Positions 33,222-41,452 of a stretch of 64,000 nucleotides of DNA are shown one piece after another. A model generated the notes under the pieces. The model ran no database searches and was not told the DNA's origin. It saw nothing but the letters and a program-made list of their open reading frames with translations. Source of the stretch: Anderseniella sp963787895 (GTDB taxonomy: Bacteria; Pseudomonadota; Alphaproteobacteria; Rhizobiales; Aestuariivirgaceae); the NCBI GenBank assembly GCA_963787895.1, contig CAWBEX010000002.1, positions 310,001-374,000 on the forward strand, in the 5' to 3' direction. A program made the position numbers and the translations under genes. Each line of letters starts with the position of its first letter. Position 1 is the stretch's first letter.

Positions 33222-35291
33222 TCAATCAAGCAGCGCCGCTATCTCGCGCCGGAACGGCAGGTCATCACCAATGTCTGCCTCGTCCAGTTCGCGGGCATAG
33301 CGGTGTCCGGCGTAGGTGGCCCAGGCAATGGGGCCCGGCGCCTGTGCATCTCCAAACACTTTGACAGATTTGATTCCGGCATCGGCCCAGTCCGCCTGCC
33401 TCTGTTGCAACGCGCGCCACAAAGCATCTTTGCCCGAACGCGACGCAACCATCACAACGCCATCAGCCGCAATTTGACGCTCTGCTCCAGTATAGCTGCA
33501 ATTGCTTATGACATGATCTGAAGCGATGGCCGTGACCCCGCGGTTAAGCTCAATTGACACACCCATCCCCACTAGGCGCTGGTGAATGGCGGCCTGCTCC
33601 AGTGTATTCCAGGTCCACTCAGACACCCGCGGCGCAGGAGTAACCAGCGTTACCCTTGCACCGTTTTGAGCCAGCAGCTCGGCCAGCACACCCCCCATGT
33701 AGTAGTGGTCATCGTCATAGATAACCACGTCGCCTTCGGGCAACTCCCCTACCATCAGATCATCAGGGGTGAACAGCGCCATGGCCGGGTCAACCGGCAT
33801 TGGCACAACGTGTTGCCTGGATACCCCGTCCCGCCGCCAGTCAGAGCCGGTAGCAATTGCCACATGCTCGAAACCGAACTCAATCACCTGCTCCACGGAC
33901 AGCTCACTGCCCAGGTAAACTTCAACATTGCCCATCTGCGACAACTGGTACTGGCGATAGTCTCTTACCCTGCCCCACGCAGACAGGCCTGGCAGCCTGC
34001 ACTCACGTGCCACGCGCCCGCCAAGTTCGTCGCCAGCCTCCGCAAGGGCCACATCATAACCGCGCCGTCCAAGCGCCATTGCAGCTTCAAGCCCGGCAGG
34101 CCCGGCCCCGACGACAAGCACATTGCCGGAGGCGCCCTTGGGGTTCATCTGCTCCGGATGCCAACCCTTGCGCCATTCTTCCATGAAGGTCGGGTTCTGT
34201 GTACAGCGTGAAATCGACATGGTCATGTCACCGGTAATGCAGATGTTGCACCCGATACACTCGCGGATATCCTCAATGCGGCCTTCTTCAACCTTTTTCG
34301 GCAGGAACGGATCCGCAATGGACGGACGCGCGCAACCGATCAGATCCAATATTCCCGAGTTGATCTGTTTGACCATGACATCCGGCGAAGTGAACCGCCC
34401 GACACCAACAACAGGTTTATTCGTCAGCGACTTGATACCCTCAACCAGTTGCTGCTGCGCGGCTTCTTCCTTGAAGCGGGAGGGGCCTGAACAATCCTCC
34501 CAGGCACCGTGTGCCAGATCCCACAAATCAGGCAAATCCTTGTGCATCTCGATGAAGTCGCGCACTTCGGAATTGACAAATCCGAGGTCGCCCATCAGTT
34601 CATCCAGTGACAAGCGCAATGTGACACCCATTGTTGCGCCAATCGCGTCGTGCGCATCTTCCACCACTTCACGCACAAAGCGCGCACGGTTTTCAAGACT
34701 GCCACCATACTCATCTGTGCGATGGTTCGTGGCGCGCGACAGAAAATGCTGGAAAATACCAAAGCCGTGTGCGCCGTAGAGGCAGACGAGATCAAAGCCC
34801 GCCGTATGCGATCGCTTGAATGCGTTCACGAACCATCTGCGCAGGTTCTTGATATCCTGCTTGTCCAGAGCCCTTGCCGACACCGGATCGTTGGTGAACG
34901 TGCGAATGGGCAAAGCTGTGGGAGCCAGTGGCACTTCACGAGTGTAGAGGTTGGGCCCGTTGATGCCAGAATAGGCAAGCTGTATACCAGCCAGCGCTCC
35001 GTGGCTTTTCATCCGGTCTGCCATCCTGGCGATCGAGGGAATGTCGCGGTCGTCCCACAGCCGCAGCTCTATGAACGGCGTGATCTCTGACGTGTGGTGC
35101 ATTTCGCACTGTTCGGTGAATATGACACCCCATCCGCCTTCCGCCTTGATGCCGCGCATCTCGGCCGCTGCCGAGGGATCACGATAACCCCCACCATTAC
35201 AGTGAGGAACCTGATAGAACCGGTTCTTTGCCGTAACCGGCCCTATGCGAACCGGTTCAAATAACACGTCGTAGCGGACATCACGAGGCAA
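33222..35291 (-). CDS. Trimethylamine dehydrogenase-family iron-sulfur flavoprotein
   Basis: A 689-residue enzyme of the TMADH/dimethylamine dehydrogenase family: an old-yellow-enzyme barrel (1-370), a 4Fe-4S site (CIGCNICITG plus a later Cys) and a C-terminal ADP-binding flavodoxin-like part starting VLVVGAGPAGLEAA. RFYQVPHC retains the cysteine that carries covalent FMN in TMADH. The Tyr of the TMADH substrate bowl is replaced by Gln (FTEQCEM), so trimethylamine itself is unlikely; relatives act on methylated amino acids. The start is TTG at 35291, 7 bp after GGAGGAG, and lies inside the end of lysR, so it is translationally coupled. Confidence 0.9.
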   Translation of the reverse strand: MPRDVRYDVLFEPVRIGPVTAKNRFYQVPHCNGGGYRDPSAAAEMRGIKAEGGWGVIFTEQCEMHHTSEITPFIELRLWDDRDIPSIARMADRMKSHGALAGIQLAYSGINGPNLYTREVPLAPTALPIRTFTNDPVSARALDKQDIKNLRRWFVNAFKRSHTAGFDLVCLYGAHGFGIFQHFLSRATNHRTDEYGGSLENRARFVREVVEDAHDAIGATMGVTLRLSLDELMGDLGFVNSEVRDFIEMHKDLPDLWDLAHGAWEDCSGPSRFKEEAAQQQLVEGIKSLTNKPVVGVGRFTSPDVMVKQINSGILDLIGCARPSIADPFLPKKVEEGRIEDIRECIGCNICITGDMTMSISRCTQNPTFMEEWRKGWHPEQMNPKGASGNVLVVGAGPAGLEAAMALGRRGYDVALAEAGDELGGRVARECRLPGLSAWGRVRDYRQYQLSQMGNVEVYLGSELSVEQVIEFGFEHVAIATGSDWRRDGVSRQHVVPMPVDPAMALFTPDDLMVGELPEGDVVIYDDDHYYMGGVLAELLAQNGARVTLVTPAPRVSEWTWNTLEQAAIHQRLVGMGVSIELNRGVTAIASDHVISNCSYTGAERQIAADGVVMVASRSGKDALWRALQQRQADWADAGIKSVKVFGDAQAPGPIAWATYAGHRYARELDEADIGDDLPFRREIAALLD

Positions 35292-36219
35292 GTAATTTCT
35301 CCTCCATCATTCCGGGTATTGAACCCTTGCAGATCAAGGTACGGCAATGCTCTTCGAACACCGCCAACATTCTAGGCTTTTCAATTCCAGCCAGCGTCAT
35401 CACGCCGATGAGCGTCGGCTTGTGATTTTCAGCAAGCCTGATCGCCCGCAGTTCACGCCCGTCCATGGCCATCATGTTCTTCGGGCGCACATTGAGGATC
35501 GTGTAGCCATAGTCATTGGCAACCATGGTACGGATAACGTCCTGACTGCTCGATCGGGCGATAATGTTTGGGGTTAGACCCTGACCCTCAAACAGCGACA
35601 GAAAATATTGTGAACTATATGGCAGATCGAGCAGCACCATCGGCTCGTGTTCCAGCTCTTGAAGGGATATCCGCTTCTTGCGCGCAAGAGGAGAACTTGC
35701 GGACACAAGCACATGGGGAAACAGTTCTGACAAGGGTTCGAAATTGACATTGTCCGGCGCGCCCAAATCATAGCTGATCGCGATATCCACTTCCACTTCC
35801 CCCAGCCGTCTGAGCAAGTCCTGATGGCTACCCTCGATCAGCTCAACTCTGACGCCGGGAAAAGCGTCCATGAACGACTTGCACAATTGCGGCGCAATCA
35901 CCGGTGCTAGCGTGACCATGCATCCAACTGTCAACCGGCCGGAAAGTTCATTCTGCAATTCGTTGGCCACATCATAGAGGTTTTGCCCCTGACGCAGCAG
36001 GAGCTTTACCTCTCTCACAAGCCGGCGCCCGGTAGAAGTCAACGCCAGCCCCTGCGCATGGTGGCGCACGAAGAGTTGCACCTTGAGCTCCCTCTCAATG
36101 TGCGCGATGGCAGAAGAGATCGAAGGCGGCGAAATATTGATGTGTTCAGATGCCAGCTTGATGCTGCCGACTTCGGCTGCTGCCACAAAATACTCAAGCT
36201 GTTTGATGGTTATTCGCAT
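35281..36219 (-). CDS. LysR-family transcriptional regulator
   Basis: A 312-residue LysR regulator. The winged helix-turn-helix is at 1-60 (ITIKQLEYFVAAAEVGSIKLASEHINISPPSISSAI in part) and the effector-binding domain at about 90-300. The effector part contains EPMVLLDLPYSSQYFLSLF, nearly the same as the equivalent stretch of the neighbouring flavin-reductase fusion. The start at 36219 is chosen because the family N terminus begins there. It is 10 bp downstream of the fusion gene and overlaps the flavoprotein gene by 11 bp, so unlike most LysR genes it lies inside the operon it may control. Confidence 0.93.
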   Translation of the reverse strand: MRITIKQLEYFVAAAEVGSIKLASEHINISPPSISSAIAHIERELKVQLFVRHHAQGLALTSTGRRLVREVKLLLRQGQNLYDVANELQNELSGRLTVGCMVTLAPVIAPQLCKSFMDAFPGVRVELIEGSHQDLLRRLGEVEVDIAISYDLGAPDNVNFEPLSELFPHVLVSASSPLARKKRISLQELEHEPMVLLDLPYSSQYFLSLFEGQGLTPNIIARSSSQDVIRTMVANDYGYTILNVRPKNMMAMDGRELRAIRLAENHKPTLIGVMTLAGIEKPRMLAVFEEHCRTLICKGSIPGMMEEKLLAS

Positions 36220-36229
36220 GGGTAATGCC

Positions 36230-37393
36230 TCAGTCAAGCCCCATGCCAAAGATATCCATGCAGTGCCAGACAAAAGCTTCCGTGGACTTGTTGAGTTTGG
36301 TGTCGCGCAGGTGGGCAAGCACCAGCCGCGAGGTCTTCACCTCGTCAGACAGTGGTCGCATCACCAGTGCCTTGCCATCATAGCTCATGGAAGAAGCAGG
36401 CTTGGTAACCAGCAAGGAGTAGCCCAGGCCATGGGCAACCATGCCGCGCACCATTTCAAAAGTGCCAGCGCGGTAGGCAACTCTCGGCTCGCCCGTTTCA
36501 CTGAACAGCGACAGGAAATAGTCCCGGCTTGGTGAGGCGTCGAGCAGAACCATCGGCATTTCCAGCAAATCACCCAGAGACAGCGTGGCGCGCTTTGCCA
36601 ACGGATCATTTTCCGCCAGCAGTACATATGGCGGCAGATCCGACACCGGCAGGGCTGTCACGTCGGGACCCAGGCTCATGTCATAGATAAATGCCAGATC
36701 AATGGTTCCGGAACGCAATAGCTCCATCAGATGGCGCTGGTCACCCTCGTGCAGATCAAGCTCAACCGGCCCGACCTGGTCTTCAAGTTTGCGCAAAACA
36801 CCAGGCAACAGATATGGGCCAAATGTGTGCAATGCGCCAAGCTTGAGGGTTCCGGTTGTAGAGCGCTGTTTGCGCGGCGGAGAAATCGTTACCGGCGAGC
36901 CATAGGTACGGTTGGCAAAAATCAACGGGCTGCCGCCGTCTGCCACGAAAATCTCCTGCACTTCTCCGATAAAGACGTAATGAGTTCCAACGCGTTCGGC
37001 GGTCTTCACCTTGCAGTCGAAAGCGGTAAGCGGATCCTTCACCCTTAGTGCGCCGGTGGTCATTGCACACCAATCCACACACGAGAACTTGTCCCCGTCA
37101 GCGGTCTTCATCCGCCCTGCGAACGTATCGGAAATGTAGCTTTGATCATCGCGCAGGACATTTGTGCAGAAACAGCCATTGTCGATGATGGTCTGGGCCG
37201 CCGGCGACATGTGATGGACGCATACCAGCATGGTCGGCGCATCTCCATCCGCAGAAACCGATGCCATTGCCGATACAGTTACACCGGCACGCCCGGACGC
37301 TCCGTCGGTGGTCACAACATTGACGGTGTTTGCAGCGCACGACATGCCCTGCAAGAATTGCCCCCTGAGATTTGACCCGGCATCCGCGTCCAC
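36230..37393 (-). CDS. Flavin reductase fused to a LysR-type effector-binding domain
   Basis: A 387-residue two-domain protein. Residues about 8-172 are an HpaC-like NAD(P)H:flavin reductase (VNVVTTDGASGRAGVTVSAMASVS, NVLRDDQSYISDTFAG, AFDCKVKTAERVGTHYVFIGEV). Residues about 178-385 are a LysR substrate-binding domain (GTLKLGALHTFGPYLLPG, IDLAFIYDMSLG, MPMVLLDASPSRDYFLSLF, VRGMVAHGLGYSLLV) with no DNA-binding helix-turn-helix. The reductase should supply reduced flavin to the HpaB-type oxygenase encoded 5 bp upstream. The sensor half probably makes this ligand-dependent. The start is GTG at 37393; the next ATG at 37345 would cut into the reductase domain. Confidence 0.9.
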   Translation of the reverse strand: MDADAGSNLRGQFLQGMSCAANTVNVVTTDGASGRAGVTVSAMASVSADGDAPTMLVCVHHMSPAAQTIIDNGCFCTNVLRDDQSYISDTFAGRMKTADGDKFSCVDWCAMTTGALRVKDPLTAFDCKVKTAERVGTHYVFIGEVQEIFVADGGSPLIFANRTYGSPVTISPPRKQRSTTGTLKLGALHTFGPYLLPGVLRKLEDQVGPVELDLHEGDQRHLMELLRSGTIDLAFIYDMSLGPDVTALPVSDLPPYVLLAENDPLAKRATLSLGDLLEMPMVLLDASPSRDYFLSLFSETGEPRVAYRAGTFEMVRGMVAHGLGYSLLVTKPASSMSYDGKALVMRPLSDEVKTSRLVLAHLRDTKLNKSTEAFVWHCMDIFGMGLD

Positions 37394-37398
37394 GATGT

Positions 37399-38919
37399 TT
37401 ACTCGGCCGCCTTCAATGAAGCCTTGTCACCAAACCATTGATTGACCGCGCCATCGCCCTGCTGGCGAGAAGTTGAAGGGCGCACATTGTCTGAAAGGTC
37501 GGCGGACTTCTTTACAAAGTCCAGTGGCCCGTCCCAGTCAAAATTGCGATAAATGGCTGCCATCTGGTTGAACCGTGGAGACTGGGCAAACATCTGGAAC
37601 GCAAGGCGGTGGCCAGCATAATCCGACGAGATTAGGTCGCGTGCAAACGCCAGCAGTTTGCGACGATCGTCTGCAACCCAGTCCTCATTCAAGGTATAGT
37701 ACTTATCAAGCCACGGCTTGGTTTCCGGACTTTCAAAGGCGGCGACATCCGGGGTGACGCAGATTTGACCGCCGCACAAGTCGCGCGCGGTATTCATTGC
37801 CTCGTAGAGGTTGGAACAGGCATGCACGCGGCCCGTCATCAGCAATGACTGGTTTGGCATCATCAGGCCGGCAGGCGAGCGCTCACCCAAGGTGATGGCA
37901 GCCGTCAGGTGCGCATTGATGGTCTCCCTGTACATGGCAAGCTCAGCCAGCTTTTCCTGAACAGCGGGCTGCTTGTCGAGGCCTGTCTGGCGCGCATTGA
38001 ACAAGGCGGCGCCGATCAGCATGTCAGCAACCTTCAGGTTGCGTTGCACAAAGGCAAACGCCGAATAACGGTGCAATGTGGCGCGGATAAAAGCAGCTGC
38101 CTTCGTATGCCGGTAGAACAGCACATTTTCCCAAGGTATCAGCACATTGTCGAATATCACCAGTGTGTCGACCTCGTCGAACCTGTTCGACAACGGGTAG
38201 TCCCGCGCATTGGCCCGGCCGGCAAAGCCGGTGCGACAAATGAATTTCAGGTTTGGTGAGTTCAAGTCGCAGATAAAACCGACTGCGTAGTCGGAAAACG
38301 CTTCATTGCCCCAGTTGGCAATTGTCGGTTTGGTGAACGCCTGGTTGGCATAGGCAGCAGCGGTTTCATACTTCGCACCGCGCACCACGATGCCGGCATC
38401 TGTCTCCTTGACAACATGCAGCAGCATGTCCGGGTCCTGATCCTGCGGCGCCTTGGAGCGGTCCCCCTTCGGGTCGGTATTGGCCGATACATGAAACGGG
38501 TCACGCGCGATCACCGAGTGGATATGGGATTCAATGTTCCGCGCCCATTGCGGGTCAATCTCGGAAAGAACATCCTGACCGTCGAACAATGACCACATCT
38601 CGCCAACGGTCTCATCGCCCACACGGGTAACAACGCCGCCAACGTCTTCAAGCACAGAGTCAGTGGCGCGCCGCTTCGCCCACCAGTCTTCCTGGGTGTA
38701 AGGTAACGCATTGCCGATAGCCTGGGTTTCGCCATCCTTGACAATGGTCATTATGTCCCGTGTCGCAGCCTCATGCTGCATGTCATAAATGCGAGCACGG
38801 ATGTCGACGAGTGGTTTGAACGCCGGATGGACCGTGATGTCCTTCACCGTTTCACCGTTGATATAGATATCGCGGTTGCCGCGGATGGAATCGAGATATT
38901 CGGAACCCTTGCGGATCAT
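37399..38919 (-). CDS. 4-hydroxyphenylacetate 3-monooxygenase family oxygenase (HpaB type)
   Basis: A 506-residue flavin-dependent monooxygenase of the acyl-CoA dehydrogenase-like HpaB family, which uses free reduced FAD. Features include IRKGSEYLDSIRGNRDIYINGE at the start, the central ANWGNEAFSDYAVGFI region, DTLVIFDNVLIPWENVLFYR and the C-terminal AAIYRNFDWDGPLDFVKKSADLS. The family includes hydroxylases of phenolic acids and halophenols, and a few other members. The ATG at 38919 follows GAGGGAGG. It heads the four-gene operon that continues with the reductase fusion 5 bp on. Confidence 0.92.
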   Translation of the reverse strand: MIRKGSEYLDSIRGNRDIYINGETVKDITVHPAFKPLVDIRARIYDMQHEAATRDIMTIVKDGETQAIGNALPYTQEDWWAKRRATDSVLEDVGGVVTRVGDETVGEMWSLFDGQDVLSEIDPQWARNIESHIHSVIARDPFHVSANTDPKGDRSKAPQDQDPDMLLHVVKETDAGIVVRGAKYETAAAYANQAFTKPTIANWGNEAFSDYAVGFICDLNSPNLKFICRTGFAGRANARDYPLSNRFDEVDTLVIFDNVLIPWENVLFYRHTKAAAFIRATLHRYSAFAFVQRNLKVADMLIGAALFNARQTGLDKQPAVQEKLAELAMYRETINAHLTAAITLGERSPAGLMMPNQSLLMTGRVHACSNLYEAMNTARDLCGGQICVTPDVAAFESPETKPWLDKYYTLNEDWVADDRRKLLAFARDLISSDYAGHRLAFQMFAQSPRFNQMAAIYRNFDWDGPLDFVKKSADLSDNVRPSTSRQQGDGAVNQWFGDKASLKAAE

Positions 38920-38997
38920 CGACTGAGCCTCCCTCAAGACATCAATGGCGCACATTCTGGCGCATTGCAAAAAGCCAGTTTCACTCACACCCGTTGG

Positions 38998-39049
38998 TTT
39001 TGCAAATTATTGTTTATTGAATTATTGAAACGTAAATTACGATGCAAAA
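38998..39049 (-). promoter_or_regulatory. A/T-rich inverted repeat upstream of the hpaB operon
   Basis: TTTTGCA (38998-39004) and TGCAAAA (39043-39049) flank a 38-bp A/T-rich stretch holding three ATTG copies spaced 7-8 bp (39009, 39016, 39024). It lies about 80-130 bp before the hpaB start and contrasts with the G/C-rich surroundings. It is a candidate promoter and LysR-binding region. Confidence 0.4.
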
Positions 39050-39111
39050 TGGTCTTCGGACGAGTCTTGCAGCTCCGCCACCCGGTGGTCTGATCTGGCC
39101 ACGGCGATTGT

Positions 39112-40101
39112 TTAGTTGGCGTATCTCAGTGACACAGTAAATGAAAAGCCGCGATTTGCCGGTGGCTTCGGATACGGTGAGGCCCGCCGGGCGGTGGCAA
39201 GTGCCGCCTGGTCCAGGACACGATTGCCGGAGCTCTTGCGCACCGTTACTGACAACAAAGCCCCGCTTGCGGAAATCTGAACTTTCAATCCTACCTTTCC
39301 GCTGCTGGCACCTGAGGGAAACCGCTTGTAACGCTGGATGTGCGACAGCACCCTACGGGCATATGCAGCATTATCACCGGCCGAGGCTTGACCTGCGCGA
39401 CCAGCGCTACCTGCACGCCCGCTTGCCGTCTTCGTGGTGGCTGGTTTGGTCGCAGATTTGCTGGCGCGCTGCTTGTTCGCCCTGCCAGAGCCAGCCTTTT
39501 TCACCGGCTTCTGGCGCTTCTTCACCGTTTGCGCAGGCGTCGCCTTGGGCGCTTTGCGTGCAGATTTCCTGGTTTCCTGTTGTTCCTCTACAAATGCCAC
39601 CGGAACTTCAGGTTTCACCCTGGGGATCGGAACAAGGGACTTTGTGTCGTCAAGCTTTGGCAGCTCTGGTTCGTTGATCGGCGCTGGTGTAGCTACCTGC
39701 TCAGGCTCGGCAACGGGTTCAGGTTGGTCATCCAGCGCCTCAGCAACCGGTGCTGGCGCAGTGGTCTCTGCCTCTGCCACGTCATCCTCAAAAACCTGCT
39801 CGGGCTCAGTTTCTGGGGCCACTTCCCCGGCCGCCTTATCTGCAACTGCCTCAACGGGTTGCTTGTCTTGCATTGCCTCTTCAGGTTGCTCATCGGTTTG
39901 CGCTGCTTGTTGCGGCAGATCCCCTTCGGCTTGTGCAACTGCACTGGCATCTGGTTCTGGCCGTATATCGAAAGCAATGACTGTGCTCGAAACCTGACTG
40001 TCAGCGCCCTGTCTCACAGCATCCGGAGCGCCAATCCAGCTCAATACGCCGATATGCGCGCCCAGTGACAAGGCAATGGCTGGCAGCACAAACCGCATCA
40101 T
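39112..40101 (-). CDS. tonB: TonB-family energy transducer
   Basis: A 329-residue TonB protein: one N-terminal membrane anchor (residues 5-25), a long Glu/Pro/Ala-rich then Lys-rich spacer (about 60-230) that crosses the periplasm, and the C-terminal TonB domain (YARRVLSHIQRYKRFPSGA, GKVGLKVQISASG, DQAALATARRASPYPKPP). It couples the inner-membrane proton gradient to outer-membrane receptors. It ends the vitamin B12 operon and overlaps exbD by 4 bp, so it is probably dedicated to the BtuB receptor. Confidence 0.93.
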   Translation of the reverse strand: MMRFVLPAIALSLGAHIGVLSWIGAPDAVRQGADSQVSSTVIAFDIRPEPDASAVAQAEGDLPQQAAQTDEQPEEAMQDKQPVEAVADKAAGEVAPETEPEQVFEDDVAEAETTAPAPVAEALDDQPEPVAEPEQVATPAPINEPELPKLDDTKSLVPIPRVKPEVPVAFVEEQQETRKSARKAPKATPAQTVKKRQKPVKKAGSGRANKQRASKSATKPATTKTASGRAGSAGRAGQASAGDNAAYARRVLSHIQRYKRFPSGASSGKVGLKVQISASGALLSVTVRKSSGNRVLDQAALATARRASPYPKPPANRGFSFTVSLRYAN

Positions 40102-40508
40102 GGCCGGCGCTCCGCCTGAAGCTGTATCCGGACCAGGCCCGTTACGCGCAGCTTCTCGATCAGCTTCACAATGAGGATTGCAGGCACGCCTGCGTCCGCA
40201 CGAACAGTAAGGGCCTCAAGCCCTTCATTGTCGGCAAACTGTGTCACGAGCGCCAAGATGGCTTGTTCTTCGCTCAACTCGCGAAATCTCAGCTCGCCGG
40301 TGCCTGAAACATAAACCGTGGTTTCACGGTCGGGGTTCTCCCCGTCATCACCGATACTGGTTTCAGGTGGATTCAACTCAAACGGATCTGGCGATGAAAT
40401 CACGCCCGCCAGCACAATGAAAATCAGCAGCAGAAATACCACGTTGATCAGCGGTAAAATGCTGATGCCACCGGAGCGCCGCTCAGGCCTGGGTAATGAA
40501 AAACTCAT
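40098..40508 (-). CDS. exbD: ExbD/TolR-family proton-channel subunit (second copy)
   Basis: A 136-residue protein with a basic N terminus, a single membrane helix (ISILPLINVVFLLLIFIVLAGV) and a periplasmic domain. The motor aspartate usually found in this helix (LPLIDV) is replaced by Asn (LPLINV); the partner ExbD has the Asp, so this copy may be a regulatory or heteromeric subunit. It overlaps both neighbours by 4 bp. Confidence 0.88.
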   Translation of the reverse strand: MSFSLPRPERRSGGISILPLINVVFLLLIFIVLAGVISSPDPFELNPPETSIGDDGENPDRETTVYVSGTGELRFRELSEEQAILALVTQFADNEGLEALTVRADAGVPAILIVKLIEKLRVTGLVRIQLQAERRP

Positions 40509-40903
40509 GACCCATCGCCCGCGGCACGAACCCGGACGTCCTCGATTCCTGCAGATTGCGCCGCATCCAGCGCATCCACCAAGGCCTGGTAACTGGCGCC
40601 TTGCCCGGCAACAATGCTCAAGGGTTTGGATGGGTCGCGGGCAAGCGACGTGACCAGATCTGAAACAGTCTCGCCATCGAGAAGCACACGCGATCCAAGC
40701 AGTTCTAGCACACGCTCCTCAACCGCAACCGTGACCGGCGGCGCACTGCCGGGTACCGTCACCTTGATTGGCTTGACCAGCGTTTGTGAAAACGTCGAGA
40801 CCACCATGAAGAACACCACCAGGATGAACACCACATCCATGATCGGGGTAAGGTCGGGGGGCCTTCGCCGCGTTGCAGGTCGTGTTATCCGGAACGAGCT
40901 CAA
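40505..40903 (-). CDS. exbD: ExbD/TolR-family proton-channel subunit (first copy)
   Basis: A 132-residue ExbD with one membrane helix containing LTPIMDVVFILVVFFMVVS; the Asp in this helix is the proton-carrying residue in the family. The C-terminal domain includes EERVLELLGSRVLLDGE and is periplasmic. The start appears to be TTG at 40903, 3 bp after the exbB stop, with no strong ribosome-binding site, which suggests coupling to exbB translation. Confidence 0.88.
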   Translation of the reverse strand: MSSFRITRPATRRRPPDLTPIMDVVFILVVFFMVVSTFSQTLVKPIKVTVPGSAPPVTVAVEERVLELLGSRVLLDGETVSDLVTSLARDPSKPLSIVAGQGASYQALVDALDAAQSAGIEDVRVRAAGDGS

Positions 40904-40906
40904 GGT

Positions 40907-41452
40907 TCAGGCACCGGCCATGATATCGTTGACGGCACGCTCGGCGCGCACGCTCTGACGCTCTGCAAGGCTTTCCAGAATGGACAGGCACACCAGTGCA
41001 ACCAAAGCTACAACCATGCCTGCGGCAGTGGTGAGCAGCGCTTCCCAGATGCCACCTGCAAGTTGACCCGGCTCTACCCGGCTTCCGGCGGCTTCCAGTT
41101 GACGGAATGCCTCAATCATGCCGAGCACGGTGCCTAGCAGGCCCAGCAACGGAGCCGCAGTCGCGGCAAGGTCAATGAACCGGAATCCCGTGCGAAGCGC
41201 TGCCGATTGTTGCCGAGCCAGCGCGTCCAACTGATCGCGTGCCGCCTCAGACCCGTCGGCAACTGCTTTGCGCGCTGCAGCAGACAGTACGCTGACCATT
41301 CCGCCTGAACCTGCAAACAACAGCGCCAGCACCCTGACAAGAAACACCGCCACGACCGCTACCGACAGAAAACCCAGGGCGATCATGGTCGGGCCACCCT
41401 TGTCGAGCAGCGAGTCCGCTGCATTTGCAAGATTGCCAATCAGCTCATTCAT
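40907..41452 (-). CDS. exbB: ExbB/TolQ/MotA-family proton-channel protein
   Basis: A 181-residue membrane protein with three helices. The MotA/TolQ domain is recognisable from AATAAPLLGLLGTVLGMIEAF and the GGIWEALLTTAAGMVVALVAL segment. With ExbD it forms the motor that drives TonB. It overlaps btuD by 8 bp (the start is within the btuD end) and is followed by exbD after 3 bp. Confidence 0.92.
   Translation of the reverse strand: MNELIGNLANAADSLLDKGGPTMIALGFLSVAVVAVFLVRVLALLFAGSGGMVSVLSAAARKAVADGSEAARDQLDALARQQSAALRTGFRFIDLAATAAPLLGLLGTVLGMIEAFRQLEAAGSRVEPGQLAGGIWEALLTTAAGMVVALVALVCLSILESLAERQSVRAERAVNDIMAGA

Noticed and set aside
39340..40068. 242-codon plus-strand ORF over tonB
   Set aside because: Antisense to the Pro/Glu/Lys spacer of TonB; low-complexity Cys/Leu/Arg sequence without a ribosome-binding site.
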